The notes under the pieces: model-generated | Databases searched by the model: none | The model's input: only the letters and a program-made list of their open reading frames with translations | What the model was told of the DNA's origin: nothing | Shown: in pieces, positions 44,463 through 54,046 of the stretch | How the letters are laid out: each line of letters begins with the position of its first letter | How positions within the stretch are numbered: position 1 is the first letter of the stretch | Source: UBA11612 sp963976395 | GTDB lineage: Bacteria > Pseudomonadota > Alphaproteobacteria > Rhodospirillales > Rhodospirillaceae | Length of the DNA: 64,000 nt | NCBI GenBank assembly: GCA_963976395.1 | Contig: CAXBLG010000003.1 | Location: 62,001-126,000 of the forward strand | Reading direction: 5' to 3' | Position numbers and translations under genes: made by a program

Positions 44463-45785
44463 TTAGGGCCTCAGCAAAAACAAGCTGTCATCAATTTTCT
44501 GAACTTTCACATTTATATAAGCACCTATACTGTTCAGAGCGGACTGCAATCGCGTTATTAACTCATCATCTTCAAGCTGAAATTTTTCTTTCACCACACC
44601 TGTACGACTGAAGCTCTTATAACCGCCATGACGAAATTGCGTAATCTCACTAATCGGCAGGGAAACGCCGTAGTCTTGCAAGAGCGCAATCAGACCATCT
44701 GCAATTTTCGCAGTCGCACCTTTTTCGTCCATTGCGAAGTGATTGTTTAACACCGATGCACGCTTCTCTTTCCCCTCAATAACCGGCCCATCACCTGACG
44801 CAAAATATCTGGACATCGCCGCCGCAGCGCTCTGCCATGTAGAGAAACTCGGATTGACGTGGTTGGTAATAAAATCAAACGTAGGATGAGACACCGGAAC
44901 GAGATTGACCACAGGCTTATCCATGAGCGCAGCCTCCAATCCGGTGGTACATGTCGTATGCACAACCATGTCCGCTCCTAGAATCCACGGATGAGGATTT
45001 GAACGCGGAATAATATGTACGCGTTCACAATCACTAAATCTGTCCGTCCAGAAATTCGGCACTTCTCCGGGATGCGGACGTATAACTATTTGCCTATCCG
45101 GCAATTCATCTACAGCCCACCGAATAAGCCTAACCATTTCATCTCGATTCTGCCGTTCCCAATTCCATTTCGCCTTGTATTCCTCAACGCTGGCAGGATC
45201 GTCTACGTTGAGCATTCCGACGTCTGCCGCGATATTCAGGAGGTGCTTGCTATTCTCCCAGATACTGTTGAGCTGGGCATAGTTGGCATTAAATAGAATG
45301 TAAGGGCCATAGGTACTGGTTAGGTTTTGGACTTCAGGTCCGAAAGCTTCGCGTCGCTGTAAGGACAGGAAATCTACGCGCGCATTTCCGACGGTTTGTG
45401 TTCGACCTCTTAAGGATGGAAAGCGGCGCTCGACGACTTCTCGATGAAAGTCGCTTTGCGCAAAAAACAGATCGCAGTTCTCGGAAGCTAGTGGACTAAA
45501 GACTTCCAAAAAGCACTTGTCATCGGTGCAAACCAAAACCTCCTCGTCTGTCGCTGCCACGAGATGACCGTTTGCCCGGCACTTCTCCATGCTGCGCGCC
45601 TGGATTTGATTGACCGTCTTAAAAAGAACGACACCGGGAGGAAGAGCCTTTGCATTTCCAAACAACCCCCATTGCTGGCCCAGAAAAACAGCTACGCCCG
45701 CTTTCAGCAAATGGGCAGCAATCATAACGCGCGACTCAAGCTCCCGTTGCTTGATCTCCATAGCTAAATAGGCGATAGGTTCCAT
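44463..45785 (-). CDS. Surface carbohydrate biosynthesis protein (GT-B-like)
   Basis: A 440-residue protein. It has a GT-B-like C-terminal lobe: IRPHPGEVPNFW, ADMVVHTTCTTGLEAALMDKPVVNL, the nucleotide-binding pattern of capsule and CDP-glycerol-type enzymes. The N-terminus EIKQRELESRVMIAAHLLKAG matches the 'surface carbohydrate biosynthesis' family found next to sialic and nonulosonic acid genes. Predicted cytosolic. Exact activity unknown; glycosyl or phosphoglycosyl transfer is likely. Confidence 0.75.
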   Translation of the reverse strand: MEPIAYLAMEIKQRELESRVMIAAHLLKAGVAVFLGQQWGLFGNAKALPPGVVLFKTVNQIQARSMEKCRANGHLVAATDEEVLVCTDDKCFLEVFSPLASENCDLFFAQSDFHREVVERRFPSLRGRTQTVGNARVDFLSLQRREAFGPEVQNLTSTYGPYILFNANYAQLNSIWENSKHLLNIAADVGMLNVDDPASVEEYKAKWNWERQNRDEMVRLIRWAVDELPDRQIVIRPHPGEVPNFWTDRFSDCERVHIIPRSNPHPWILGADMVVHTTCTTGLEAALMDKPVVNLVPVSHPTFDFITNHVNPSFSTWQSAAAAMSRYFASGDGPVIEGKEKRASVLNNHFAMDEKGATAKIADGLIALLQDYGVSLPISEITQFRHGGYKSFSRTGVVKEKFQLEDDELITRLQSALNSIGAYINVKVQKIDDSLFLLRP

Positions 45786-45990
45786 GAATTACTTAACACT
45801 CTTTGGTTGGCGCTCTCTGCCACAACCTATTTCAGATTAAATACTTGTGATCCGTTGGACAGGGCTGCAATTGATTTGAGGCCTACACTTGTCAAGACAG
45901 TCGAGAATCGACATAACTGCCTACCTGTTCGACGTTTCTATGGCACACTCGCCCACCGCATATCAACACCACTGAAATCGGACCCATCGC

Positions 45991-46998
45991 ATGTTTGACA
46001 ACGCGAATATTCTTGTTACCGGGGGAACCGGCTCCTTCGGACACAAGTTTACGCAAACTGTTTTAGAAAAATTCAAGCCTTCAAAAGTTATCATTTACTC
46101 TCGCGACGAGCTAAAGCAGTCGCAGATGCAAGAGAAATTCCAGCAACCTTGTATGCGCTACTTCATCGGCGACGTTCGCGATCGTGAACGCCTAAATATG
46201 GCCATGCGAGAGACCGATTTTGTTATCCATGCAGCCGCGCTCAAGCAAGTCCCCGCTGCCGAATACAACCCTATTGAATGCATTAAGACGAACATCAACG
46301 GCGCGGAGAATGTCATACACGCTGCCCTTGAGAACAAAGTAAAAAGGGTTATCGCCCTTTCAACCGATAAGGCCGCAAATCCGATAAATTTATATGGCGC
46401 GACAAAGCTTTGTTCAGACAAGCTGTTCGTCGCCGCGAACAACCTTGTTGGCAACCACAGCCCCACGCGCTTTGCCGTCGTGAGATACGGCAATGTTGTC
46501 GGATCGCGCGGTTCGGTTGTGCCTGCTTTTAGATCAATGATCGAGCGCAGAGTCGAACACCTGCCTATTACCGACCCCCGCATGACCCGTTTTTGGATCA
46601 CACTCCAACAGGGCGTCGATTTCGTAACGGAAAGCTTCCAACGCATGCGCGGCGGAGAGATCTTTGTCCCTAAACTGCCGTCTGTTCGCATTTCCGATCT
46701 TGCCAAAGCTATGGCGCCGGATATGCCCACACAAGTGACCGGTATTCGTCCGGGCGAGAAACTGCACGAAATTATGTGCCCCTCGGACGATTCACACCTG
46801 ACAGTCGAGTTCGATAATCACTACGTCATCCGTCCGGCGATTACCTTTTGGGAAAACGCCGATAACAACTACGAAACAGATGGAGCAGGCGCTTCGGGCA
46901 AACCCGTTATAGAAGATTTCGAATACAGTTCTGGCACCAATCCCAAATTTCTGAGTATCGAAGAAATTCAAGCGATAAATGCTATTGCAGACGCCTAA
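45991..46998 (+). CDS. pseB: UDP-N-acetylglucosamine 4,6-dehydratase (inverting), PseB
   Basis: First enzyme of pseudaminic acid synthesis: removes water from UDP-GlcNAc and inverts C5. A 335-residue extended SDR with the Rossmann start ILVTGGTGSFGHKF and the PseB/FlaA1 active site STDKAANPINLYGATKL (Asp-Lys and Tyr near residues 125-135). KQVPAAEYNP is also typical. The ATG at 45991 gives family length. Nearby genes continue a nonulosonic acid pathway but PseG and PseI are absent from the window. Confidence 0.93.
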   Translation: MFDNANILVTGGTGSFGHKFTQTVLEKFKPSKVIIYSRDELKQSQMQEKFQQPCMRYFIGDVRDRERLNMAMRETDFVIHAAALKQVPAAEYNPIECIKTNINGAENVIHAALENKVKRVIALSTDKAANPINLYGATKLCSDKLFVAANNLVGNHSPTRFAVVRYGNVVGSRGSVVPAFRSMIERRVEHLPITDPRMTRFWITLQQGVDFVTESFQRMRGGEIFVPKLPSVRISDLAKAMAPDMPTQVTGIRPGEKLHEIMCPSDDSHLTVEFDNHYVIRPAITFWENADNNYETDGAGASGKPVIEDFEYSSGTNPKFLSIEEIQAINAIADA

Positions 46999-47010
46999 AG
47001 GGGTGGCCGC

Positions 47011-47733
47011 CTAGATAACTTCTAGCATTTCTAATTCTTCGACCAAATATCGAGATAAGGGCGCAAAGCGTCCCTGATCGTCTTTAAAAAACGATTTCGC
47101 GCCTTCGATATCTAAAACGTTGAATTTGTCGTATTCAACTGAACTCATATTATCCAGGGCCGATTTCGCTTCTTCCGTGGATAGATTGAGGACAACATCA
47201 GCGACGATGTCAAATAAGTGAGACGATGTGTCCTCGATTACATACCGAGGGCACACATTCGTGATCAACTCAGGCCTCAAGCCTGTTTCTTCGCTCAGCT
47301 CTTGCCCAATCTGATGAGCGATATTTATAGAACCGTCAGCTTGCCGCGACGAGCGGTCTATGCCTCCCGAGGGCACACACTCCCATAAACCTCGATCCTG
47401 CGTTACGTGGGCCGAGCGGCGTCCAAGAATAATTCCGCCGTCACATCTGCTGAGTCCGGTCACCGCCAACGGCCGAACCTGCAACTCAGAAAATAGCTCC
47501 GGGCGTCGGCGGACTGCGACAAAATATTTGTACTCAACAAAATACCCCGTGATGAGCGATCCCGTGATGTCCGTAACACTGAAAATCAACCCATTGAACA
47601 GCGCGGCACCTTGCTCTGCTTGCGCTTCATCCCAAATCTTGCCCACCTCCGCTGCTAGAGTCGGGTTCACACTTTGGGTCTCAAGCGGCATCTCTAGAAC
47701 ACGTGGGCATCCCTCGTAGCGCACGCTAAACAT
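47011..47733 (-). CDS. Nudix-like hydrolase domain protein
   Basis: A 240-residue protein. The central part reads VPSGGID, then a longer-than-usual loop, then QELSEETGL, a Nudix box (GG...xELxEExGL with Q where many have R and an insertion ahead). The N-terminal ~100 residues may be a separate beta-rich domain. Substrate unknown; nucleotide-sugar or NDP housekeeping is plausible. Its start overlaps the end of the HAD gene (47726-47733), so the pair is coupled. Confidence 0.7.
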   Translation of the reverse strand: MFSVRYEGCPRVLEMPLETQSVNPTLAAEVGKIWDEAQAEQGAALFNGLIFSVTDITGSLITGYFVEYKYFVAVRRRPELFSELQVRPLAVTGLSRCDGGIILGRRSAHVTQDRGLWECVPSGGIDRSSRQADGSINIAHQIGQELSEETGLRPELITNVCPRYVIEDTSSHLFDIVADVVLNLSTEEAKSALDNMSSVEYDKFNVLDIEGAKSFFKDDQGRFAPLSRYLVEELEMLEVI

Positions 47734-48403
47734 GGGCCGCCTTGCTTCCGTTTATCCTACGCACCAAAGGAATTAACTGGTCCAGTCCGGTTATAGTTTT
47801 CACCCCCTCTGGCCAGTCAACCCGATGTGCGCTTTCGCTCACAAGCGCAAAAGCTGGCAGTCCCGCGCCAACTGCGCTGCGCACCCCGATAACTGTGTCT
47901 TCAACAGCTAGAGATACCGTTGCGGTGCATCCGCTATCACGAAGCGCCTTGATATACAGATCTGGTGCAGGTTTTCCCTTAGCAACGGTATCACCTGTCG
48001 CGATAACGGCAATGCTATCCGCCAGGCCAACCGCTCCAAGCCACGCCGCGACTGTATCGCCGACGTTAGACGATACCACGCTGACTACCCATCCTTCATC
48101 AACGGCCACCCCAATAAGTTCGCGTGCCCCTTTGTTCGGGGACACATGAGCATAGGCTTCACGAAGAAGTCCTTTATAGATGCGCAAAAGCTCATCAGCC
48201 GACGGAGTCAGGTAATGATCACGTTTCAAGATTTCCAACACATCCGACAAACTGGGTCCGTTTAAACGATCAAACTCCTCGGGTGATCCCGCTCGGCCGA
48301 ACTCGGCAAGAAATCGCTCGTATATCTCGCGCATGACGCCCAAGCTGTCCGCAAGCGTTCCATCAAGGTCCAGGAATAAACCCGGCCTGCCTTTGGTCAT
48401 CAT
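47726..48403 (-). CDS. HAD-superfamily hydrolase (phosphoglycolate-phosphatase-like)
   Basis: A phosphatase of about 225 residues. Motif I LFLDLDGTLADS (nucleophile Asp), motif II VVSSNVG, the Lys in GKPAPDLY and motif IV VEDTVIGVRSA are present, giving a subfamily I cap type. The frame is open from 48472, but the tandem ATG at 48403/48400 follows GAGAAAAAGG and avoids overlapping the gene ahead. It probably removes a phosphate from a sugar intermediate, given the Gfo/Idh dehydrogenase and aminotransferase upstream. Confidence 0.83.
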   Translation of the reverse strand: MMTKGRPGLFLDLDGTLADSLGVMREIYERFLAEFGRAGSPEEFDRLNGPSLSDVLEILKRDHYLTPSADELLRIYKGLLREAYAHVSPNKGARELIGVAVDEGWVVSVVSSNVGDTVAAWLGAVGLADSIAVIATGDTVAKGKPAPDLYIKALRDSGCTATVSLAVEDTVIGVRSAVGAGLPAFALVSESAHRVDWPEGVKTITGLDQLIPLVRRINGSKAAHV

Positions 48404-48419
48404 ACCTTTTTCTCGCTCG

Positions 48420-49403
48420 TCATACATTTGGGTCGTCTGTCGCCTGCGGTGATGCATTGGCCACGGCGTCAACCAACCTCATACCAGGTAAAGTCTCCGT
48501 GGATGCGCACAGCAGGGGCGCACCATCCATCAGAGTGTCCGCTATATTCTTCCAGACATACTGCATGTGGCGGACCGGTTTGTCATGGAACTCATAAGAA
48601 CTTTGCGAATCAACGCCCGAAATTTGTGCGCGTATGCCGTCTTCGTTCCATACGCGCAGCCGGCTCGTTTCAAAAATAATGTCCACGTCGAAGACATTGC
48701 GAAGACGCCCATCGACACCTGTGATTGAAACAGGAACCGGGCCCGCCCGACCGCGCAAACCCAACGTCGCCGAAACTGTCAAATCCGTAGCTTCAAAGTC
48801 ATCGAAACCGTCAGTGGACTTACGCGCTGATACGACGTCACAACCGAACGCCGCACCGATTAGGTCAAGACCATGGCACGCGTTGTGTCTCAGGCCGCGA
48901 CAATACGTTAACTGCGCCTCTACCGGCGCCCCAAAGCCGCCGCGCGCCGCCGCGCTTAACCAAGTAGACACGCCTGGAATCCAGCGCCGCATAAAATTGA
49001 TCACAAGCTTACACTCGGTAGCTTGCACCTTAGAGAGCAAGTCTTGCGCTTGTTTCGTGCTAGCGGCCAAGGGTTTCTCGCAAAGAATCAGTTTTGGCGT
49101 GGAAGCGAGGAAACGATCAACCCACTGCACATGGGTATCATCGGGTGTGGCAATGCAAACCACATCTACCGCATGACAGGACGCATTGTCGGGCACAACC
49201 ACGCTCGCCCCCAAATTCCATTGATCGTTCACATCAACAGCCAGGGCATTATCAATATCGGAAACCCACGCTATACGCAGGCGGGGCTCCGCGAGGCATG
49301 CTTTGATATGGGTGGAGATTGCCTGTCCCGCCGGATCATCATATCCGTGGGCAATCTGGCCTAGCCCAAGAATGCCCACGGTCAACGGGACATTTGACGA
49401 CAT
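48420..49403 (-). CDS. Gfo/Idh/MocA family oxidoreductase
   Basis: A 327-residue NAD(P)-dependent sugar or inositol dehydrogenase. The Rossmann motif is VGILGLGQIAHGYDDP, and the catalytic EKP is in LILCEKPLAAS. The C-terminal substrate domain starts near residue 125. Second gene of a four-gene minus-strand unit (aminotransferase, this gene, HAD, Nudix), 18 bases after the aminotransferase gene. Confidence 0.87.
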   Translation of the reverse strand: MSSNVPLTVGILGLGQIAHGYDDPAGQAISTHIKACLAEPRLRIAWVSDIDNALAVDVNDQWNLGASVVVPDNASCHAVDVVCIATPDDTHVQWVDRFLASTPKLILCEKPLAASTKQAQDLLSKVQATECKLVINFMRRWIPGVSTWLSAAARGGFGAPVEAQLTYCRGLRHNACHGLDLIGAAFGCDVVSARKSTDGFDDFEATDLTVSATLGLRGRAGPVPVSITGVDGRLRNVFDVDIIFETSRLRVWNEDGIRAQISGVDSQSSYEFHDKPVRHMQYVWKNIADTLMDGAPLLCASTETLPGMRLVDAVANASPQATDDPNV

Positions 49404-49421
49404 TAGACCGTCCCGTAGGAA

Positions 49422-50705
49422 TTATGCGGCGGGTAGAGAGACATCGGCCAACTGATGACGGTTTTCATGAACCTTACGAAAGGCCGCGATAATTTCATCT
49501 ATTTGTGTATCCGTCGGATCATAACTACACACCAAAAAGATCAGCATTTCCGACTCGTACAATCGCTCGGTGACCGGACACAGCCCAGAAGAATAAGTCT
49601 GCTCCGTCAAGTTAAAGGGAAATCCTTCACGGCCAATTGCTATACGTTTTTGGAATGTGGAAAGCATATAAAGCGGGCGAACATACCCCGTCGCGTTCGG
49701 CACGCCCTCCGCCGCCAAGGCTTTGGCGAAGATTTCCCGAGATACCCCCATCGTCGTCTCATCAAAGCGAGCGCCCCATAGATAATAGACGTGATTGCAC
49801 TTCGCTCGCACCTTAGGTGCCTGAAGGCCTGCCAGACCTTCAACGCCAGCCGTCAACCGTTCGGCTATTTCAATACGCCGGACTGTGAGATCTTTCGCTT
49901 TCTTGAGTTGTTCGCGTCCGATCGCCGCGCTGAGCTCGGTCATCCTGAAATTGTGCCCGATGAGATTGGTATAATCGCCCTCGCCGAGATGGTCCGCAGC
50001 ATTCTCTGCATGATTACGGATCATGCCCAGCCGAGCTGCAAGCGCTGCATCATCTGTGACACACATCCCGCCTTCTCCGGTATGAATGTGCTTGTGATAA
50101 TTCAGGCTAAAGACACCGATATGCCCAATTGTACCGGCGTATTTTCCATCGTGGACCGCAAACGGCCCCTGGGCATTGTCTTCAATAAGATACAACCCGT
50201 GCTTATCCGCAAGGGCTCGGAGCGCCGACAAATCCGCAGGCTGACCAAAAAGGTTCACAGCTATAATAGCCCGTGTCTTCGGCGTAATCGCGTCGGCGAC
50301 ACACTGCGGATCGAGACAGAAGTAATCTTCGTCGATATCCGCAAAAACCGGGATGCCCCCATAAAAGAGCGGCGCCATGGCTGTCGCCGACATGGTGTAA
50401 GGGGGAACAATGACTTCATCACCAGGGCCAATGCCCACCGCGCCCATCGCTGCGATCAAGCCGGAGGTCGCCGAATTAACAGATACCGCGTGCTTAACGC
50501 CATAAGACGACGCCCATTCCGCTTCAAAGGCTTTTACCTCGGGGCCGCCCCAGTATTCCGGCGACCATGCCCCCAGAAATGCGCTGAGCGTGCCATCCCG
50601 CATGACCCGAAGAACCGCCTGTTCTTCCTCAACACCCGTTGTACGGTAGGGCTGCAGGGGGCTGCTTACCGCTGGGTTTCCACCCAAAAGTGCAAGTTTA
50701 GTCAT
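49422..50705 (-). CDS. DegT/DnrJ/EryC1-family sugar aminotransferase
   Basis: A 427-residue PLP aminotransferase. It starts LALLGGNPAV; DEVIVPPYTMSATAMAP follows the PLP-phosphate segment, and the Schiff-base Lys is in LNYHKHIHTGEGG (about residue 211). The GDEVIVPP and TGEGG motifs are typical of AHBA synthase-, NtdA- and StsC-type enzymes, so a 3-amino-sugar or aminocyclitol substrate is possible. It is the first gene of the four-gene unit. Not a close duplicate of the PseC-like enzyme. Confidence 0.88.
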   Translation of the reverse strand: MTKLALLGGNPAVSSPLQPYRTTGVEEEQAVLRVMRDGTLSAFLGAWSPEYWGGPEVKAFEAEWASSYGVKHAVSVNSATSGLIAAMGAVGIGPGDEVIVPPYTMSATAMAPLFYGGIPVFADIDEDYFCLDPQCVADAITPKTRAIIAVNLFGQPADLSALRALADKHGLYLIEDNAQGPFAVHDGKYAGTIGHIGVFSLNYHKHIHTGEGGMCVTDDAALAARLGMIRNHAENAADHLGEGDYTNLIGHNFRMTELSAAIGREQLKKAKDLTVRRIEIAERLTAGVEGLAGLQAPKVRAKCNHVYYLWGARFDETTMGVSREIFAKALAAEGVPNATGYVRPLYMLSTFQKRIAIGREGFPFNLTEQTYSSGLCPVTERLYESEMLIFLVCSYDPTDTQIDEIIAAFRKVHENRHQLADVSLPAA

Positions 50706-50963
50706 TAAAATTCATCCGAACGGAATGACGCTGATAGACACAACAATATCATAGTTTCGGTGGGCGACGCGCACACTGATCAAGTCTTTAGTGCCGTACC
50801 ATGGCCTTTGCATCCAAGGCAATAAGCCTCCAGTACGTAACAATGACAAAGCTGTAGTCAACGACGTGAACTTGATCAGTAAAACGCGGCCACTGTGGCA
50901 AACGGTCCCAACCTATGCCATTAGGCATTGATCATTGTGCAACAGCCGTTCAACACAGTATCC

Positions 50964-52049
50964 ATGACCAAGAAAATACTCTTCGCGGCCGGAGATGTCG
51001 GAGGTGCCCGAGCCTTGATCCCGGTGATTCGGACAGCGAGTCAACGAGGTCATGACGCCTTGGTCCTACGACACGGCTACCTTGCGCGGGAGAGCGACGC
51101 TCAATGGCAGTGGGCCGTCCCCACCAATTTTGAGAATACCGCGCTGGATTCTTTGCTAGACATCACGATCCCGGATGTCGTGATATTTGCGTCTAGCGTA
51201 AAGGATAGTGCGGCACTGTCACTCGCTCGGCGCGCACAAATGCGCGGCATTAAAGTCCTCCACGTTCTTGATAGTTGGACCGCGTATCTGTCAAGGATGC
51301 AGACAGATGGAAAATCTGCACTATCTCCCGACATTTATGCGGTTATGGACACACTGGCTGCCGAGGCGGCTGAGGCCGAAGGCATTTCCCGCGGGTCGAT
51401 TCGAATCACGGGACAGCCCAGCCTCAGTGACAACATGCAATCGTTTTTAACGGCCAGCGAGACTAAGCCGCGACAAGGCGGACCCAAACAAATTTTATTT
51501 GTATCTGAGCCTATCGGAGATGACCAAGGTTCATCAGACGAATCACCTTTCTATCGAGGGTATACTGAACCGGAAGTCGTGCAGCTACTTTGCCGTGCAT
51601 TGCAGCCGTTGGCCGAACACGTTTATCTATCCCTGTTGCCGCACCCGCGCGAAGACGAAGCGAAACTTGCAGACATATGGCAAAAGAATCGGGGGGCATT
51701 ACAAGGTGCCGTTCTACCTAAGAGCATAACCGCAACGCCCTTGAGGCCATACGATGGCATTATCGGAATGGCATCTATTCTGCTCTACGAAGCCTGGCTC
51801 ATTGGTCGGCCAACACTCAGTTTACAACCTGGTCTACAGCTACAATCCTTACGTCAAATCGGTGTTCGGGCGGGCGTGCTCCTAGTCGATTCGGTAGAAG
51901 GCGCCGAAGCTAAAATTCAGGATTGGATAGAGATGCTCGAAATAGACTCACCCATTGTAATCCGCGCCGAGGCTAAAGCACATGCGAAAGCCACTCAGAA
52001 CGTACTATCGTTGGCACTCGAATTGGCCAATACCGACACCTGCGATTGA
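50964..52049 (+). CDS. GT-B-fold surface polysaccharide biosynthesis protein
   Basis: A protein of about 361 residues. The ATG at 50964 gives KKILFAAGDVGGARALIPVIRT at the N-terminus, a UDP-sugar epimerase/GT-B start; a TTG at 50928 is in frame and not ruled out. The C-terminal lobe has LLPHPRED and IGMASILLYEAWLIGRPTLSLQ, a nucleotide-phosphate pocket. It shows no clear PseG signature, though a nucleotide-sugar hydrolase or glycosyltransferase role would fit. It is followed 6 bases later by pseF. Confidence 0.65.
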   Translation: MTKKILFAAGDVGGARALIPVIRTASQRGHDALVLRHGYLARESDAQWQWAVPTNFENTALDSLLDITIPDVVIFASSVKDSAALSLARRAQMRGIKVLHVLDSWTAYLSRMQTDGKSALSPDIYAVMDTLAAEAAEAEGISRGSIRITGQPSLSDNMQSFLTASETKPRQGGPKQILFVSEPIGDDQGSSDESPFYRGYTEPEVVQLLCRALQPLAEHVYLSLLPHPREDEAKLADIWQKNRGALQGAVLPKSITATPLRPYDGIIGMASILLYEAWLIGRPTLSLQPGLQLQSLRQIGVRAGVLLVDSVEGAEAKIQDWIEMLEIDSPIVIRAEAKAHAKATQNVLSLALELANTDTCD

Positions 52050-52055
52050 GGACCC

Positions 52056-52766
52056 ATGACCAAGCGTAAATATACCGTTGCCATTATACCCGCCCGCGGC
52101 GGCAGTAAACGCATCCCGAATAAAAACATTCGCTCCTTTGCCGGGCAGCCAATGATTAGCTATTCCATTCGCGCGGCCCAAGACTCGGGATTATTTGATC
52201 GCATTCTGGTATCAACCGACTCAGATGACATAGCTGCGACCGCGAAAACCTACGGGGCGGACGTGCCGTTCATGCGACCGGCGGAGTTGTCCGACGACCA
52301 TACGGCAACCGCGCCCGTTCTTACGCACGCCCTGAGGTGGCTGGGCGAAAACGACACACCGGCCACTCACGCCTGCTGCATCTATGCGACCGCGCCATTT
52401 GTGCGGGCGCAGGACATCATTCAAGGACTGAGCACCTTGCAAAACAGCAATGCGGCGACGGTCTTTACCGTCACTTCTTTCGCTTTTCCAATTTTCAGAG
52501 CGTTGGAAATCAAACCCAATGGTACTCTTGCCATGGTCTGGCCGGAACATCGGCTGACACGTTCCCAGGATCTGCCCGAGGCTTACCACGATGCAGGCCA
52601 ATTCTACTGGCTGGATGTTGCGCGTTTTTTGGAAAAGCCCGAGCTTTACAGCGCCGACTCTCACCCCGTCATTTTGCCTCGATATCTAGTGCAGGACATT
52701 GATACGCCGGAAGATTGGGAAACGGCAGAACACATGCACCGTGCGCTCATGCACACAGAGTCGTAG
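52056..52766 (+). CDS. pseF: Pseudaminic acid cytidylyltransferase (PseF)
   Basis: Activates pseudaminic acid with CTP before transfer to protein or glycan. A 236-residue enzyme with IPARGGSKRIPNKNI (nucleotide loop), STDSDDIA and the PseF-typical AYHDAGQFYWLD near residue 180. Neu and Leg CMP-synthases share the fold, but the QFYW segment fits PseF best. It is cotranscribed with the GT-B-type gene and convergent with the amidotransferase operon. Confidence 0.9.
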   Translation: MTKRKYTVAIIPARGGSKRIPNKNIRSFAGQPMISYSIRAAQDSGLFDRILVSTDSDDIAATAKTYGADVPFMRPAELSDDHTATAPVLTHALRWLGENDTPATHACCIYATAPFVRAQDIIQGLSTLQNSNAATVFTVTSFAFPIFRALEIKPNGTLAMVWPEHRLTRSQDLPEAYHDAGQFYWLDVARFLEKPELYSADSHPVILPRYLVQDIDTPEDWETAEHMHRALMHTES

Positions 52767-52770
52767 GCGC

Positions 52771-54039
52771 TTAACTGCCGACCGGGACCTCATCCACGAA
52801 GCCGCGATCTATCAAGACGTATTCATCTTCGCGCACGCCGGGAGCACGCGACGGCGTAATGTGGAAATCGCAATCCCCTTGCTTAGAAAGCTCCACGCTT
52901 TTGGCGGTTTGCGGTGTCGGCGCATCCACAACTGAATGCTTTAGAACCCACTGCCCGTCAGCACCTCGTGACCAAACGCGTGGATCACGATGCTGATTCA
53001 CAAGCTCAACAAACTCACCTTCAGTCAGTCCGGACCATTTTAGAAACGGCTCCAGATCATTTGGCTTCTTGTTTTGGTACGCGCGAACAAGGTCAAGCCC
53101 CTGCTCCCGCGTTAATCGACCAAATCTGATTTCACGGCTGGCATGGTCACTAACCTTCCCATACCCAACCTTGAGAAACTTCAGGTGATCGTGAAGCCCG
53201 CTGTAGTGAATACAATCCACATCGTTATAGGTATCAAACGTGCGTTGCTGCGGCGCCGTTTCGTATCCGTAACGTTCAATCATGTCTTCGTGCTGTCGCT
53301 TGGTATCCCAGCGGATATAGTTTCCAAGATAAATACCGCGAACCCCGACATTCGCGAGTTCTTTATCGTGCGGATAAAAGTAGGCCTGTAGATCGCCCTC
53401 GGCCAAATCATCACTTTGAGCAAGCAGATCTTCCGCCTCCAGCCCCATGAGATCATGTTCCTTGCGGTACTTACGGCTCATTTCAACTTCATCGGTATGT
53501 GAAAACATCCCTACCTGATCTAAGCCTTGATGATGGCCCCAGATAATCAGAGGAATCTTGTGGCGAACCGCGACCTGCACCGGCCATACGGTTTGGCCTG
53601 CGAGAACGTGCCAGTACAGGCTGCCGCGAATCCGCAGCGTTTCCCGTGTGATTTTTTTGACGGTCTGCGGGTTGATGACCTGGGTATAGATATCAAGATC
53701 GAATAGAGTTCGTAGATACGCGAGATTTCTGTGCCCACGCCGGGTATTGTAATGCTTGTTGTAACTCACAAGTAGTGGATTGAGCCCCAGTTCTTTTCGT
53801 ACGGTCTGCACAATGAAGTATGAGTCGCGCGCACCGGATACAGGAACAATACAATCGTATCCCGAGCCAGAGCGATTGCGATAAGAATCGACCAGAGCCT
53901 CCAAACGCTCTCGGCGCAAAGCCCAGTCCAGCGTGTCCTTTTCTTCATGAACCCGGCAACCACTGCACACGCCTTCACGATCGAAGGTAATGTTTAGGGG
54001 ATGATTCGCGGGATAAAGACAGCGGCTACAATACTGCAT
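52771..54039 (-). CDS. N-acetyl sugar amidotransferase (WbpG/PseA-like), copy 1
   Basis: A 422-residue PP-loop ATPase that uses ammonia from a HisH/HisF pair to put an amidine or amide on a nonulosonic acid. It has an N-terminal four-Cys zinc site (CSRCLYP, CSGC), the PP-loop region VPVSGARDSY (residues about 66-75), where the usual is SGGKDS, and GYGKVSDHASREIRFGRLT (about residue 293). It ends the six-gene unit, 7 bases after hisF. The SGARDS variant may change nucleotide handling or may be a family variation. Confidence 0.87.
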   Translation of the reverse strand: MQYCSRCLYPANHPLNITFDREGVCSGCRVHEEKDTLDWALRRERLEALVDSYRNRSGSGYDCIVPVSGARDSYFIVQTVRKELGLNPLLVSYNKHYNTRRGHRNLAYLRTLFDLDIYTQVINPQTVKKITRETLRIRGSLYWHVLAGQTVWPVQVAVRHKIPLIIWGHHQGLDQVGMFSHTDEVEMSRKYRKEHDLMGLEAEDLLAQSDDLAEGDLQAYFYPHDKELANVGVRGIYLGNYIRWDTKRQHEDMIERYGYETAPQQRTFDTYNDVDCIHYSGLHDHLKFLKVGYGKVSDHASREIRFGRLTREQGLDLVRAYQNKKPNDLEPFLKWSGLTEGEFVELVNQHRDPRVWSRGADGQWVLKHSVVDAPTPQTAKSVELSKQGDCDFHITPSRAPGVREDEYVLIDRGFVDEVPVGS

Positions 54040-54046
54040 GGAACAA

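Noticed and set aside
46158..46730. A 190-codon minus-strand frame within pseB
   Set aside because: Shadow of the strongly conserved pseB frame; composition (Ser/Arg-rich) is typical of antisense reading.
49791..50708. A 305-codon plus-strand frame antisense to the DegT aminotransferase
   Set aside because: The opposite strand has a clear PLP enzyme with all motifs; the antisense product is Arg/His/Cys-rich and has no domain.
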